DNA of 58,158 nucleotides, from assembly GCA_020199775.1 (NCBI GenBank), contig JAIVJZ010000009.1, positions 1 to 58,158 of the forward strand. Direction: 5' to 3'. The DNA is from Acidobacteriota bacterium. Its GTDB lineage: Bacteria > Acidobacteriota > Blastocatellia > Pyrinomonadales > Pyrinomonadaceae. Below, one piece after another: positions 1 through 9,238 of this stretch. Position 1 is the first letter of the stretch; each line of letters begins with the position of its first letter. The translations under genes were made by a program, and so were the position numbers. The notes beneath the pieces were generated by a model. The model saw only the letters and a program-made list of their open reading frames with translations. It was not told the DNA's origin and ran no database searches.

Positions 1-64
1 AAACAAGCGTAAAAGCTGGCGGAATTTCTTGGCGGAAATTCGGGAACGGCGATAAAAGGAACTC

Positions 65-134
65 GGTAGTTCCATGTCAGTAGTTTAGCACCTCTCAAAA
101 AGTGCTTAACTACTCTAGCCCCTATGGAATTACC
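65..134. terminator. Two-tier imperfect inverted repeat at the left edge
   Basis: An outer arm GGTAGTTCCAT (65-75) pairs with ATGGAATTACC (124-134), and an inner arm AGTAGTTTAGCAC (79-91) pairs with GTGCTTAACTACT (102-114), one mismatch each. The loop is about ten bases. It overlaps the stop codon of the minus-strand gene at 130-501, so a terminator for that gene is the simplest reading, although no clear U-tract follows. Confidence 0.45.
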
Positions 135-501
135 AGCGCACGTCGTAGCGCGCTAGCTGCGCGCGCCAGCAGGACGAAGCGGTGTCGCCGAGCAGTGGGA
201 TCGAGCCGGCGAAAGTGAGCGGGGCGTCGGGCGGGCGGCGCATGCGGTAGGTGCGGCCGGTGGGCGAACTGACGGAGAGCGTGATCTTGTCGGGTTCGAT
301 ACGAACGACCGTCGCCGTGCGCCAGTCTTTGCGGCAACGCAGGACGAGGTGCGCGCCGAGCGGGAGCGCGCCGAGCGTCGCCTGTATCGTCGCGGCTTCA
401 ACCGCGACTTCAATTGCCGGAGACGGCGAGAGGCCGCCGGGAGCGAGTAGCGCAACTGCGGCGGCTGCGTCGTCCGGCGGCCTCTCGAATGTGATGCTCA
501 A
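130..501 (-). CDS. Small hypothetical protein
   Basis: A 123-residue protein I do not recognise. The first 35 residues are Ala/Pro-rich. Residues about 45-95 contain alternating hydrophobic stretches (LVLRCRKDW, ATVVRIEPDKITLSV) that look like a small beta-barrel, but no family can be named. The start is a TTG without a visible Shine-Dalgarno sequence, eleven bases after the stop of the M50-type peptidase gene on the same strand, so it is probably the distal gene of that operon and may depend on read-through. Start and identity are uncertain. Confidence 0.45.
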   Translation of the reverse strand: MSITFERPPDDAAAAVALLAPGGLSPSPAIEVAVEAATIQATLGALPLGAHLVLRCRKDWRTATVVRIEPDKITLSVSSPTGRTYRMRRPPDAPLTFAGSIPLLGDTASSCWRAQLARYDVRW

Positions 502-512
502 GTTCGTCGTGT

Positions 513-1301
513 CTATACTTCGAGCGGGTCTTCAAAGGGCAGGTCGGGTTGGCTCGGACTGTTGCGGCTGACGGCGTAGGCGCGCATCGCCGTCGAGAGA
601 ATCAGGACGGCGATGCCGATCCAGAGCAGCGACCAGAAGATCGCCGGAACGCCCGTCGCGTCCGCCATGTTCATCGCGTCGGTCTGCGCGTTCGTCGCGA
701 CCGACATCCACAACACGTTCTTCAAGTCGAACACCGCGTTCAAGACGCACTGCACGGCGAGGAAGCCGACGAGGAAGTTGGCCGCGCGCAAGCCCGCGTA
801 TTTCGCCGCCGCCAGCAGCCCGCCGGAGATGACGACGCCCGCCAGCACCGTGAACGGTTGCAGCGACAAGTTCGCGAGCGGCGCGATGAAGCCGAAGACG
901 ACCGTGAGACCGAGAATGGTGAGGGCGGAGCCGACCAGCACGACGCGCGCTTTGACCTTGCGGCGCACGAGCCACAGCAGGAGCGCGCCGAAGGCTATCG
1001 TGCCGAGATAGCCCGCGCTTGAGATGAAGAAGCGCGAGAAGAATCCCCCCTGCGGCGTCAGCGTCTCGGTCAGCCCGCTCGCGTCGATGGCGACACTCAG
1101 GCTTTGCACGGAACTGCCGGTCAGAATGGCGGCCAGCGCGTGCCCGCCTTCGTGTATGAAGGTCACGAAGAGGCGGAACGGGTAAGTCAAAAAGCTGGTG
1201 TAGGGAAGAAACCAGAGCGCCAGCGTGATCAACGTGGCGATGAGCAGCGTCCGCGCCTGCGGGCGCGCGTCGTGTGCGATCTTCATTCTCATCATTTTCA
1301 T
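513..1301 (-). CDS. M50-type membrane metallopeptidase
   Basis: A protein of 262 residues with about seven hydrophobic segments. The zinc-binding motif HEGGH lies at residues 50-54, directly after the second hydrophobic stretch, as in the M50B-like peptidases (HExxH in a membrane helix). Such enzymes cleave substrates inside or near the membrane; the substrate here is unknown. I chose the ATG at 1301 because GGAG lies nine bases upstream; an in-frame extension to 1346 has no such site. A distinct second M50 motif (NPDG-like) is not obvious, so this may be one of the shorter M50B-like proteins of unclear activity. Confidence 0.75.
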   Translation of the reverse strand: MKMMRMKIAHDARPQARTLLIATLITLALWFLPYTSFLTYPFRLFVTFIHEGGHALAAILTGSSVQSLSVAIDASGLTETLTPQGGFFSRFFISSAGYLGTIAFGALLLWLVRRKVKARVVLVGSALTILGLTVVFGFIAPLANLSLQPFTVLAGVVISGGLLAAAKYAGLRAANFLVGFLAVQCVLNAVFDLKNVLWMSVATNAQTDAMNMADATGVPAIFWSLLWIGIAVLILSTAMRAYAVSRNSPSQPDLPFEDPLEV

Positions 1302-1497
1302 CTCAAAACTCTCCGCTCGTAACGACTGCCAAACTTTCCCGCCCAACGGTTGCGACTCATTCTACGACGAAGGGCGGAAAAACGTAAAAGTAAAAAGGTG
1401 AAAGAACAGGCGCGGCTCGCGCTCTTCCGAAAGGCAAAACTATAAACGCCCGGCGGCCTGCCGATGTTCCTCCCGTTTTCAGACGGGCTTCTCCCCG

Positions 1498-1986
1498 TCA
1501 CCCCTCGTTTTCGCTCTTTCGCCTCTCGTAGACGCCCGACTTGCCGCCCGTCTTGCGTTCCAGCCTGACCTCCGTGATCGTCATCGCCTTATCCAACGCC
1601 TTGCACATATCGTAGACGGTCAAGGCGGCGACCGCGGCGGCCGTCAACGCTTCCATCTCGACGCCGGTTCCGGCACGCGTCGCGGCCTCGGCTTCGATGT
1701 AGACGCCCGCGTCCTCCATGTGGGCGCGCACCTCGACGTGCGTGAGCGCGAGCGGGTGGCAGAGCGGGATCAGGTCGGCGGTGCGCTTGGCGGCCATGAT
1801 GCCGGCGAGTCGCGCCGTCTCCAGCGGGTCGCCCTTCGGCGTGCGGTGCGCGCGTACGGCCTCGACGGTCTCGGCCGACATCAACACGCGCGCCGACGCG
1901 ACCGCGCGGCGCGCGGTCGTCTCCTTCGCGCTCGTGTCAACCATCGCCACGCGCCCCTCCGCGTCCATGTGAGAAAGTTTGCTCAT
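1498..1986 (-). CDS. moaC: Cyclic pyranopterin monophosphate synthase MoaC
   Basis: MoaC converts 3',8-cyclo-7,8-dihydro-GTP to cyclic pyranopterin monophosphate, the first stage of molybdenum cofactor synthesis, in the cytoplasm. The 162 residues match the family length and show [15 protein letters not shown] (72-86) and [17 protein letters not shown] (106-122), the conserved active-site segments, with the MCKALDK motif at 127-133. The start is the ATG at 1986: it overlaps the stop codon of the upstream methyltransferase gene as ATGA, with AAAGGA upstream, pointing to translational coupling. moeA lies 1.8 kb away on the same strand. A much longer open frame upstream is only an antisense-like extension. 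Confidence 0.95.
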   Translation of the reverse strand: MSKLSHMDAEGRVAMVDTSAKETTARRAVASARVLMSAETVEAVRAHRTPKGDPLETARLAGIMAAKRTADLIPLCHPLALTHVEVRAHMEDAGVYIEAEAATRAGTGVEMEALTAAAVAALTVYDMCKALDKAMTITEVRLERKTGGKSGVYERRKSENEG

Positions 1987-2810
1987 CTGTTTGATCCTTT
2001 GACGGCGTGGACGATCAGGGTGTTTCCGCCGAGCAGGATTTCGTCGGACTGCAACTCGGCCGTCCAACGCTCGCGCCGCTTGTCTGCGGGTGCGAAGCGC
2101 GCGACGAGACGGATCAGAGCGACGAGCGGCCGGTAAAGCCAGAGGTGCGCCTTGGGCTTGTCGCGGTAGAGTTTGACGATCCCGAACCCGTACTTTTCGA
2201 GCGTGTAACGAAGCTCCGCATAAGAGATCGGGTTGATGTGCAGAGCCATCTCTTCCAACGCGCCGTGTTCGGCGCGCACGCGCGCGAGGGCTTCGCGCGA
2301 GATGGGTTTGAAATGCGAGGTGTAGCCGTGGAGCAACCACTTGACGCGCTCCTCGATGTTGAGGATGTTGGGGACGGTGACGATGAGTTGGCCGCCCGCG
2401 CGCAGCAGCCGCGCGAACTCGCGCACCGCCTGTTGCGGATTCTCGATGTGCTCCAAGCCTTCGACGCAGGTGACGAAGTCGAAACTCTCGTCGGGGTAGG
2501 GAAGCGTCGCGGAGAGGTCGCCGCCTTTGATCTCCACCCCGGGCAGACGAAAAATCTGCGGGTAGAGATCGCAGCAGCGAACCGCGAAGCCCGCGCGCAA
2601 AAGTCTGGCGGCGAGCGCGCCTTCACCCGCCGGAACGTCGAGCAGCACGCCGCGCGCCGCTTGCGCGCCGAGCACTTGTGCCACCGTCTCGTGGATGGCT
2701 TCGTGCGCGAGCGGCACTGCCTCGCGCACGGTCTCCGCGCCCGTTGCTCGGTCGCGCGGCCGTGCGGCTTCGGTCGCGGTGGTCGCGGTGGAGTCGCCTA
2801 AATTTCTCAT
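1983..2810 (-). CDS. Class I SAM-dependent methyltransferase
   Basis: A 275-residue protein with a Methyltransf_11-type core: motif [13 protein letters not shown] at about 57-68, an acidic residue at the end of beta-2 (CCDLYP), and [15 protein letters not shown] for motif II. The substrate is not evident. The C-terminal 90 residues, with [16 protein letters not shown] and a following hydrophobic stretch, resemble methyltransferases of lipid or glycan tailoring, but that is inference. Its stop overlaps the moaC start by four bases, so the two are co-translated; a link to molybdopterin is not implied by the sequence. Confidence 0.8.
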   Translation of the reverse strand: MRNLGDSTATTATEAARPRDRATGAETVREAVPLAHEAIHETVAQVLGAQAARGVLLDVPAGEGALAARLLRAGFAVRCCDLYPQIFRLPGVEIKGGDLSATLPYPDESFDFVTCVEGLEHIENPQQAVREFARLLRAGGQLIVTVPNILNIEERVKWLLHGYTSHFKPISREALARVRAEHGALEEMALHINPISYAELRYTLEKYGFGIVKLYRDKPKAHLWLYRPLVALIRLVARFAPADKRRERWTAELQSDEILLGGNTLIVHAVKGSNR

Positions 2811-3081
2811 GCGAACAAACTAAACATCAAAACGTGACTGTTAAGCAAGAGTCCAGCGCCTTTTTGCGCGCGAAAACTAAAACCGCCGCACCGCCCGCCC
2901 CCGTAAATCCCACAGACGCGCGAAACAAACGTTAACAGCGATTGACGGTTTTAGCGCGACGAAAATTTTTCCGTTCGATGAAACGCGGTCGCGGCGCGCG
3001 CGGGCGTACCGTAGCAAGGCGCGCGACGAGGCGTAGCATCGAGAGCAATTCCAAACAGTTTGTAGATCGAAAGGGACAAAA

Positions 3082-3666
3082 ATGAAGAAGACTTTCCTGA
3101 GCTTGATGCTCTGCATGTTCGCCCTCGCCGTGACGGGCGCGACCGCTTCGGCGCAGATGATGAACAACGGTAAGAAGATGAACGGCAACCCGACCGTCGG
3201 CGGCGCGGCCATGTACAAGACGAAAACAATCGTCGAGAACGCCGTCGAGTCGCCGATTCACACGACGCTCGTGGCCGCCGTCAAGGCCGCCGGTCTCGTC
3301 GAGACCCTGTCGGGCAAAGGCCCGTTCACCGTTTTCGCCCCGACCAACGATGCGTTCGCCAAGCTGCCCGCGGGCACGGTCGAAACGCTCGTCATGCCCG
3401 AGAACAAGGCGATGCTCACCAAGATTTTGACCTACCACGTCGTCGCCGGGAAAATGGATTCCAAGAAGATCGCGCAGGCCATCAAAAAGGGCGGCGGCCG
3501 CGCCACCTTCAAGACCGTGAGCGGCGGCACGCTGACCGCCATGATGCACGGCAACGGCGTCATGCTGACGGACGAAAAAGGCGGCACGGCGATGGTGACG
3601 ACCGCCAACGTGTACCAGTCGAACGGCGTCATCCACGTCATCGATACGGTCGTGATGCCTAACTAA
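3082..3666 (+). CDS. Secreted fasciclin (FAS1) domain protein
   Basis: A 194-residue exported protein. Residues 1-25 are a signal peptide ending ATASAQ. One FAS1 domain follows at about 48-194, with the family H1 box [15 protein letters not shown] (82-96), the YHVVAGKM segment and the closing H2 box [14 protein letters not shown]1 domains mediate adhesion to surfaces or matrix outside the cell. The start has AAAGGGA five bases upstream. The gene is monocistronic, divergent from the methyltransferase/moaC pair, and closed by a strong hairpin at 3701-3736. Confidence 0.92.
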   Translation: MKKTFLSLMLCMFALAVTGATASAQMMNNGKKMNGNPTVGGAAMYKTKTIVENAVESPIHTTLVAAVKAAGLVETLSGKGPFTVFAPTNDAFAKLPAGTVETLVMPENKAMLTKILTYHVVAGKMDSKKIAQAIKKGGGRATFKTVSGGTLTAMMHGNGVMLTDEKGGTAMVTTANVYQSNGVIHVIDTVVMPN

Positions 3667-3700
3667 CTCCCGCGCCCGCAAGTCTCCTGAGCAAAGCGGC

Positions 3701-3736
3701 AAAGGCGTCCTCGCTGTTGAAGCGAAGACGCCTTTT
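3701..3736. terminator. Bidirectional rho-independent terminator
   Basis: AAAGGCGTC pairs exactly with GACGCCTTT, extended by TCGCT/AGCGA around a short loop, and flanked by A-rich and T-rich ends. It lies between the convergent fasciclin gene and moeA and can serve both. Confidence 0.85.
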
Positions 3737-3763
3737 GTCGTCTGTGCATTATTCGCGTTTCGA

Positions 3764-4984
3764 CTATGCGGGCAGACGGACGACGCGCACGATTGTCCCC
3801 GCTGCGATTGTCCGCGCGCCCGCCGCGACGATGACGAGCGCGTCGGCGCGCGTGAAGGCGACGAAGTCGGACGAGCCGCCCCAGCGCAGGGGTTCGGCGA
3901 CGAGTCGGCCGGTCGCGTCCGTGCGGAGTTCGGCGGGGAGATAACTCGCGCGCTCCGACGCGCCGCGCGCGTCGCGGCCGAGCACGGCATCTTCTTCGAC
4001 GAGCGCGGCCGCGCGCGCGCCCTGCATCGCGCGAATCGCCGTGCGCGCGAACAGGTTGAAGGTGACGGAGACGGAGACGGGATTGCCGGGCAACCCGAAG
4101 ACGAGCGTTTGGCCGAGCCGCGCGAAGACGGTCGGCTTGCCCGGCCTGAGACTCACGCGCTCGAAAAATATTTCCGCGCCGAGCGCGCTGAGGGCCGTCT
4201 TCGTGAAATCGTAGACGCCCATCGAGACGCCGCCCGAAAGCACGAGCACGTCGGCGCGCTGTGCGCTCTCGCCGATCACGCGGCCGAGGAGTTCGGCGTC
4301 GTCTCCGGCGAAGGGCAGGCGTTCCGCGGTCGCGCCCGCCGCTTCCGCGTAGGCGAGCAGCGAATAAGTGTTCGAGTCGCGAATTTGATCCGCGCCGGGC
4401 TGCGCGCTCACGTCAACCAACTCCGTGCCGGTCGCCAGCACAGAGACGCGCGGGCGTGCGCTGACGCTTACCTGCGCGTAGCCGAAAGATGCCAGCGCGG
4501 CCATCTTCGCCGCGTTGATCGTCTCGCCCGCGCGCAGCGCCGTTTCGCCGCGCGTGATCTCCGTCGCGCGTTTCGTGATGAACTGCCCTGCTGTGGTCGC
4601 CCGCTCGATCTCGACGAACGCGCCGCCTTCGAGTTCGCGCGTCACTTCCACCTGCTGGACGCTGTCCGCGCTCGCGGGCACGGGCGCGCCCGTCATGATT
4701 CGCACGGCCTCGCCCGGCTGCAACTCCCCGCGCCAGCCCGCGCCAGCCGCCGCTTCGCCCACGAGCGCGAGGCGCACGGGCGCAAACGCGGTCGCCCCCG
4801 ACGTGTCGGCCGCGCGCACCGCGTAGCCGTCCATCGTGGCGCGGTCGAAGGGCGGCAAGTCCGTGTCGGCCACCACGTCTTCGGCCAGCACGCGCCCGCG
4901 CGCCCCGGCGAGCGCGATTGTCTCGGCGGGCAGGCGCGCTGTTTGCGCTTCAACAATACGAATGGCTTCGGCGACTTGAATCAT
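3764..4984 (-). CDS. moeA: Molybdopterin molybdenumtransferase MoeA
   Basis: MoeA inserts molybdate into adenylylated molybdopterin in the last step of Moco synthesis. The 406 residues match the family. Visible landmarks are PPFDRATMDGYAV (44-56), the MoCF-domain segment LSGGVSMGVYDF near residue 250, and LRPGKPTVFARLG followed by FGLPGNPVSV. The C-terminal beta domain (domain IV) is present. The ATG at 4984 starts the conserved MIQVAEAIRIV helix; the ribosome site is weak. It is transcribed alone, but moaC is close by, so Moco genes are loosely clustered here. Confidence 0.95.
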   Translation of the reverse strand: MIQVAEAIRIVEAQTARLPAETIALAGARGRVLAEDVVADTDLPPFDRATMDGYAVRAADTSGATAFAPVRLALVGEAAAGAGWRGELQPGEAVRIMTGAPVPASADSVQQVEVTRELEGGAFVEIERATTAGQFITKRATEITRGETALRAGETINAAKMAALASFGYAQVSVSARPRVSVLATGTELVDVSAQPGADQIRDSNTYSLLAYAEAAGATAERLPFAGDDAELLGRVIGESAQRADVLVLSGGVSMGVYDFTKTALSALGAEIFFERVSLRPGKPTVFARLGQTLVFGLPGNPVSVSVTFNLFARTAIRAMQGARAAALVEEDAVLGRDARGASERASYLPAELRTDATGRLVAEPLRWGGSSDFVAFTRADALVIVAAGARTIAAGTIVRVVRLPA

Positions 4985-5075
4985 GCCGTGGAGACGCTAA
5001 CAAAAATCCGCGCGCGCGAAAAGCAAAAGCGGTTGCCTCTTGAGTTCATCAAAAGACAACCGCTCTCGGGTTTGA

Positions 5076-5157
<82 letters not shown>

Positions 5158-5217
5158 AAAACTTCAAAACTTGAACCGCGGCGGGCGGTGACGCTTCGAC
5201 GGCCGTCTTGCCGCTAA

Positions 5218-5293
5218 TGGTAGGCACGGTGGGACTCGAACCCACAACCCCCGCCTTGTAAGGGCGGTCGTCTACCATTGACAGTACGTGCCT
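5218..5293 (-). tRNA. tRNA-Val (TAC)
   Basis: A 76-base cloverleaf: acceptor AGGCACG with CGTGCCT, anticodon stem CCGCC/GGCGG around CTTACAA (anticodon TAC), T-arm GTGGG/CCCAC, discriminator A and an encoded CCA. The D-arm is unusual: to pair the D stem as TGTC/GACG, three bases (TAC) must lie between acceptor and D stem instead of two. It is 63 bases from tRNA-Asp and probably cotranscribed with it. Confidence 0.88.
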
Positions 5294-5525
5294 CCAGTGA
5301 AGACCCGGCAGGCGGCCGCCGCGTCTCACCGTGAAAACGGATCGCGCTTGTCTCGTCAGCGAAAGACCAGCCGCGCGAACTTACTCGATCTCTTCTCACG
5401 CCCGCTTCAAAGACCAACGCTCCGGTTGAAAAACAGACTCGACGTTTGTTGTTCCGAAGCGAGACTCATCCTAAAAGATGCCCTGCACGGTGTCAAGCAG
5501 AGCGGCTGGCAGCATGCGGGGCGAT

Positions 5526-5720
5526 TCACAGCAGCCAGACGGGCAGCGCGGACTCGGCCTCGCCTTTCTCCGAAGCAGAGTCCGCACGGCCGGGTTCTTC
5601 GGGGATGGGCGAGTGAATCGCCGGTTGCTCGCGCTCCGCCTCGTCGGGCGTCTGCCGTCGCTTGAGCGGGTTGATGAGTACGGCTTCGACTTGATCGTCG
5701 AGTCTTCCGATGACGGGCAT
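5526..5720 (-). CDS. Small hypothetical protein, 64 residues
   Basis: A short protein beginning MPVIGRLDDQVEAVLI, with a predicted N-terminal amphipathic part and a charged, Pro/Glu-rich middle. AAAGGAG lies seven bases before the ATG at 5720, one of the best ribosome sites in the window, which is why I accept it over the overlapping plus-strand frame. No family is recognised. It is divergent from the VWA gene that starts at 5798 and shares its upstream region. Confidence 0.6.
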   Translation of the reverse strand: MPVIGRLDDQVEAVLINPLKRRQTPDEAEREQPAIHSPIPEEPGRADSASEKGEAESALPVWLL

Positions 5721-5797
5721 CGTGTCGCTCCTTTCAGTCATCAAGGGTTTGCGGCTATATTTAACGCCGCCGATTTTTCCGTGTGAAGTGTAAGTCT

Positions 5798-7054
5798 ATG
5801 TCGAAGAATTCCTCAAAGCAAAAACGCTCGCCGCTCGTGGTGATTGCCGCGTTGCTCCTGCTCCTCCTGCCCGGCGTCGGGCAACTCCCGGCCTCGCGCG
5901 CGCAGACGCCGCGTGCGGCGCAGCCCCAGCAGCGGCCGCGCCGCGTCGGTTCGACGCAGCAGACGCCGCCCGCGAAAGACGCGCCGCGCGCGACGCCCGC
6001 GACGCCCGCCGCCGAAGAGGTTGACGAGGACGACGTGGTGCGCGTGGAGACGCAACTCGTTACCGTGCCCGTGACGGTGACGGATCGCGCGGGGCGCACG
6101 CTCACGAACCTGCGCGCCGAAAACTTCGCCCTCTACGAAGACGGGCGTCCGCAGCGCGTCGCCAACTTCATCGCCACCGACGCGCCTTTCGAGGTCGCGC
6201 TCCTCTTGGACACGTCCGGCTCGACGCGCGCCGAAGTCGGCCTTATCCGCCGCGCCGCCAACGCCTTCATCGATGCCCTGCGCCCCGGCGACCGCATCAG
6301 TATCGTCGCCTTCAACTCGCGGGAAGACGCGGGCACGAAACTCGCCACCGTCGAACTGATGACGCACCTGACCGACAACCGCGACGCGCTCCAACAGGCC
6401 ATCGAGAACATCGGTTCGAGCAACGGCACGCCCTTCTACGACGCCCTCGAACGCGTCGCGCGCGAGGTCTTTCGCGAGCCGCCGCGCCCCGAGTTGCGCG
6501 GGCGGCGCGCGCTCGTCGCCCTGACCGACGGGGTTGATTCGACGAGCGAGGCCGACTTCGCGGAGGCGCGTGCGCGCCTGCAACAGACGGGCACGCTCAC
6601 CTATTTCATACAGGTCAACACGGAGGATTTCGTCGAAGAGCGTTTGATGAAAGACTGTCAGGACGACGGCCGCCTGAGCCTCTCGCGCGTGCAACTGCAA
6701 CGCTATCGCAAAATCTTCGACCCGCGCGCGGACGTGGCCGACTACGCGAACTTCTGCCGGATGGGGCCGTTCGAGCGCATGCAGATCAGCCGCTCGCTCT
6801 ACCAACTCGCACGCCGCGAGATGCAGGAACTTGCGCGCGACTCCGGCGGCAAAACCTTCAACGCCGCCGACCTGCGCGACGCCCGCGCCGCCTTCGCGCA
6901 GGTCGCCTCGGACATCGGCAAGCAGTACAGCCTCGGCTACTACTCGACCAACAAGGCGCGCGACGGCGGCTTCCGCCGGATACGCGTCGAAGTGCGCGGC
7001 CTGCAAGGCGCGCAAGTCACCGCCCGCGAAGGCTATCAGGCTCCGAAGAGTTAG
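5798..7054 (+). CDS. Secreted VWA-domain protein, acidobacterial VWFA-related type
   Basis: A 418-residue exported protein with a signal peptide (hydrophobic core at about 12-27, ending near RAQ). After a Pro/Arg-rich linker comes the beta segment VETQLVTVPVTVTDRAG typical of the VWFA-related acidobacterial proteins, then a VWA domain with the MIDAS motif DTSGSTR at about 138 and ALTDGVDSTSEADF. The C-terminus (QYSLGYYSTN, GFRRIRVEVRG) is also conserved in this group. The function is unknown; VWA domains bind metal and protein ligands. I prefer the ATG at 5798; a GTG at 5783 is possible. A paralogue lies at 20611-21996. Confidence 0.88.
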   Translation: MSKNSSKQKRSPLVVIAALLLLLLPGVGQLPASRAQTPRAAQPQQRPRRVGSTQQTPPAKDAPRATPATPAAEEVDEDDVVRVETQLVTVPVTVTDRAGRTLTNLRAENFALYEDGRPQRVANFIATDAPFEVALLLDTSGSTRAEVGLIRRAANAFIDALRPGDRISIVAFNSREDAGTKLATVELMTHLTDNRDALQQAIENIGSSNGTPFYDALERVAREVFREPPRPELRGRRALVALTDGVDSTSEADFAEARARLQQTGTLTYFIQVNTEDFVEERLMKDCQDDGRLSLSRVQLQRYRKIFDPRADVADYANFCRMGPFERMQISRSLYQLARREMQELARDSGGKTFNAADLRDARAAFAQVASDIGKQYSLGYYSTNKARDGGFRRIRVEVRGLQGAQVTAREGYQAPKS

Positions 7055-7156
7055 ACGCTTGTTAGACGGGGGGCGGAACATCCTTTAAGCTCGCCGTGTC
7101 TGACTGTGGAGTGAGGATCAGCTTGACTCCATTCTGCGCCGCGTAGATCGAACGAC

Positions 7157-7798
7157 ATGCAGAAGTTACTTCTCCAACTGCTGACCAGATTTGTCGCCCT
7201 CGCGTTGGCCTTCGCCGTCGCGTCGTGCGCCACGCTTATCTGGCGGGTGCTGCCCGCGCTTCGTTTGTCGCCCGGCTCTTCCGGCGAGGTCTTCGCCGTA
7301 TTGACGCGGGCTACCGTTATGACTCCGATGTGGCCGGAAAACCCCGAACCGGCGGCGGGTCACTACTGGATACTGCGGCGCGGCTTCCGCGATTCGCGAC
7401 CCGACATCAATCGCCCCGTCGCCCTCTCCAGGCGGGGCGATAACTCGCTCACGTTCGGTTGCTTCTCCCTCACGGTCTCGATTGATGACGCGCGGAGTTT
7501 GAATATGCACGGAGATTGCCTCGGTTCACTTAATGACCCGTCGCCGCTGGGCGCAAGGCTGGCGAGCATCTTTTGGGATCGAGAAGCGCATCACTCTTAC
7601 ATCCCGGGCATGGAGGATCGCGCGGAGCTTCCGGCGCGCGAACGTATTGATCGGACAGTGATACTTCACACGCCAGCCTCTTTGAGATACGGCGAAATAC
7701 TTGAACTGGTAAATTTCCTTGAGCGGGCAGGGGCGACCCCCGTCATCCTCCAGATCGGCGGCGACAGGGGTCTTCCCTGCCTGGCGATACAGGAATAA
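7157..7798 (+). CDS. Membrane-anchored hypothetical protein
   Basis: A 213-residue protein with one N-terminal hydrophobic segment (about 10-32), then a soluble domain. The last 50 residues (TVILHTPASLRYGEILELVN...) resemble the periplasmic C-terminus of ExbD/TolR, where a charged strand is followed by a helix that counts the position of a monomer; but no conserved ExbD Asp is seen in the membrane segment, and the middle has its own unrecognised fold. It ends ten bases before deoB, so the two may be cotranscribed. The function is unknown. Confidence 0.65.
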   Translation: MQKLLLQLLTRFVALALAFAVASCATLIWRVLPALRLSPGSSGEVFAVLTRATVMTPMWPENPEPAAGHYWILRRGFRDSRPDINRPVALSRRGDNSLTFGCFSLTVSIDDARSLNMHGDCLGSLNDPSPLGARLASIFWDREAHHSYIPGMEDRAELPARERIDRTVILHTPASLRYGEILELVNFLERAGATPVILQIGGDRGLPCLAIQE

Positions 7799-7808
7799 AC
7801 TACATCCT

Positions 7809-8996
7809 ATGAATCAGCCTGCAACCTTTGATCGCATCGTCCTCGTCGTGCTCGACAGTCTCGGCATGGGCGAGATGCCGGACGCCGCCGCGTGGGGCGA
7901 CGCCGGCTCGGACACGCTCGGCCACATCTGCGCGTCGCGCGAGGTGCGCCTGCCGCATCTGCAATCGCTCGGACTCGGCAACGTGCGCCCGCTCGAACAT
8001 GTGTCGCCCGTCGAAAGTCCGCGCGGCTCATACGGCCGCTGCGCCTTGCAGTCGAACGGCAAGGACACGACCACCGGGCACTGGGAGATGGCCGGGATCA
8101 TTCTGGACGAGGCGTTCCCGACCTACCCAGAAGGCTTTCCCGCCGACGTGCTCGCGCGCTTCGTCGCGGAGACGGGCGTGCCCGGCGTGCTCGGCAACTG
8201 CCCCGCGTCGGGGACGGAGATCATCAAGGAACTCGGCGCGGAGCACGTCCGCACGGGCAAGCCCATCGTCTACACCTCCGCCGATTCCGTCTTCCAGATC
8301 GCCGCGCACGAAGAGGTGATCCCGGTCGAACGCCTCTACTCGATTTGTCAGGCCGCACGGCGGATACTTCGCGGCGAACACGAAGTCGGCCGCGTCATCG
8401 CGCGCCCCTTCGTCGGCACGCCCGGCGCATTCACGCGCACCGAGAACCGGCACGACTACGCCGTCCCGCCGCCGCGCGAAAATTTGCTCGTCGCCCTGAG
8501 CGATGCCGGGCTCGACGTGGTGTGCATCGGCAAGATCGCCTCCATCTACGACTCGCTCGGCGCGACGCAGGACTTGAAAGCCAAGAACAACGACCAGTCA
8601 ATCGACCAGACCATCAGCGCCCTTCAAGACGAACGCACGCGCGGCCTCATCTTCACCAACCTCGTCGATTTCGACATGCTCTACGGCCACCGCCGCGACG
8701 TGGAAGGCTACGCCCGCGCCCTCGAACACTTCGACGCGCGCCTCACCGAAATCGAGGCCGCAATGAACGAGCGCGACTTGCTTATCCTCACCGCCGACCA
8801 CGGCAACGACCCGACCTATCGCGGCACGGATCACACGCGCGAATACGTCCCGCTGCTCACCTACGGCCAACGCGCGCGCGCGGGCGTCAACCTCGGCACG
8901 CGCCGCTCGCTCGCCGACATGGGGCAGACCGCCGCCGAAAACTTCGGCCTGAAGTTGACGGCGGGCGAGAGTTTTCTGTCCGAGATAACCGGCTGA
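7809..8996 (+). CDS. deoB: Phosphopentomutase DeoB
   Basis: DeoB interconverts (deoxy)ribose 1-phosphate and 5-phosphate, feeding nucleoside-derived sugars into DeoC. The 395 residues belong to the alkaline phosphatase superfamily. Visible are the metal-binding VVLDSLGMGEMPDA (13-26), the phosphorylated-threonine segment NGKDTTTGHWEMAG (83-96), LTADHGNDP and DHTREYVPLL. The ATG at 7809 gives the conserved DRIVLVVLDS N-terminus; longer frames upstream overlap the previous gene. deoC and an rpiB-like gene follow within 4.5 kb, a scattered deoxynucleoside catabolic group. Confidence 0.96.
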   Translation: MNQPATFDRIVLVVLDSLGMGEMPDAAAWGDAGSDTLGHICASREVRLPHLQSLGLGNVRPLEHVSPVESPRGSYGRCALQSNGKDTTTGHWEMAGIILDEAFPTYPEGFPADVLARFVAETGVPGVLGNCPASGTEIIKELGAEHVRTGKPIVYTSADSVFQIAAHEEVIPVERLYSICQAARRILRGEHEVGRVIARPFVGTPGAFTRTENRHDYAVPPPRENLLVALSDAGLDVVCIGKIASIYDSLGATQDLKAKNNDQSIDQTISALQDERTRGLIFTNLVDFDMLYGHRRDVEGYARALEHFDARLTEIEAAMNERDLLILTADHGNDPTYRGTDHTREYVPLLTYGQRARAGVNLGTRRSLADMGQTAAENFGLKLTAGESFLSEITG

Positions 8997-9238
8997 AGAT
9001 TTCTCAAGCGGCGGGCGGGGTCTTGCAAGTGAGTCCTGACAGGCGGCAACATCGCGGCGCGCACCCGGCCGGCCGGCAGCTATTCGCGGCGGCTACGGCT
9101 TCAATCGCCGTCACTTCCGACTCGAACATTCTGGACAAAGCGGCGCGCTGGGTTAATCTCGGCCGCCATCTGGGCGAAGCATGTCTGCCGAAGCCGTGGA
9201 TGATTGATTTGAGGCCGGACGGCGAAAAAGGGCGCGGC

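Noticed and set aside
5478..5786. A 102-residue plus-strand frame.
   Set aside because: The minus-strand frame at 5526-5720 has a strong ribosome site and a more natural composition.
7157..7798. ExbD/TolR identity for the membrane-anchored protein.
   Set aside because: Only the last 50 residues are similar, and the Asp in the membrane segment is missing.
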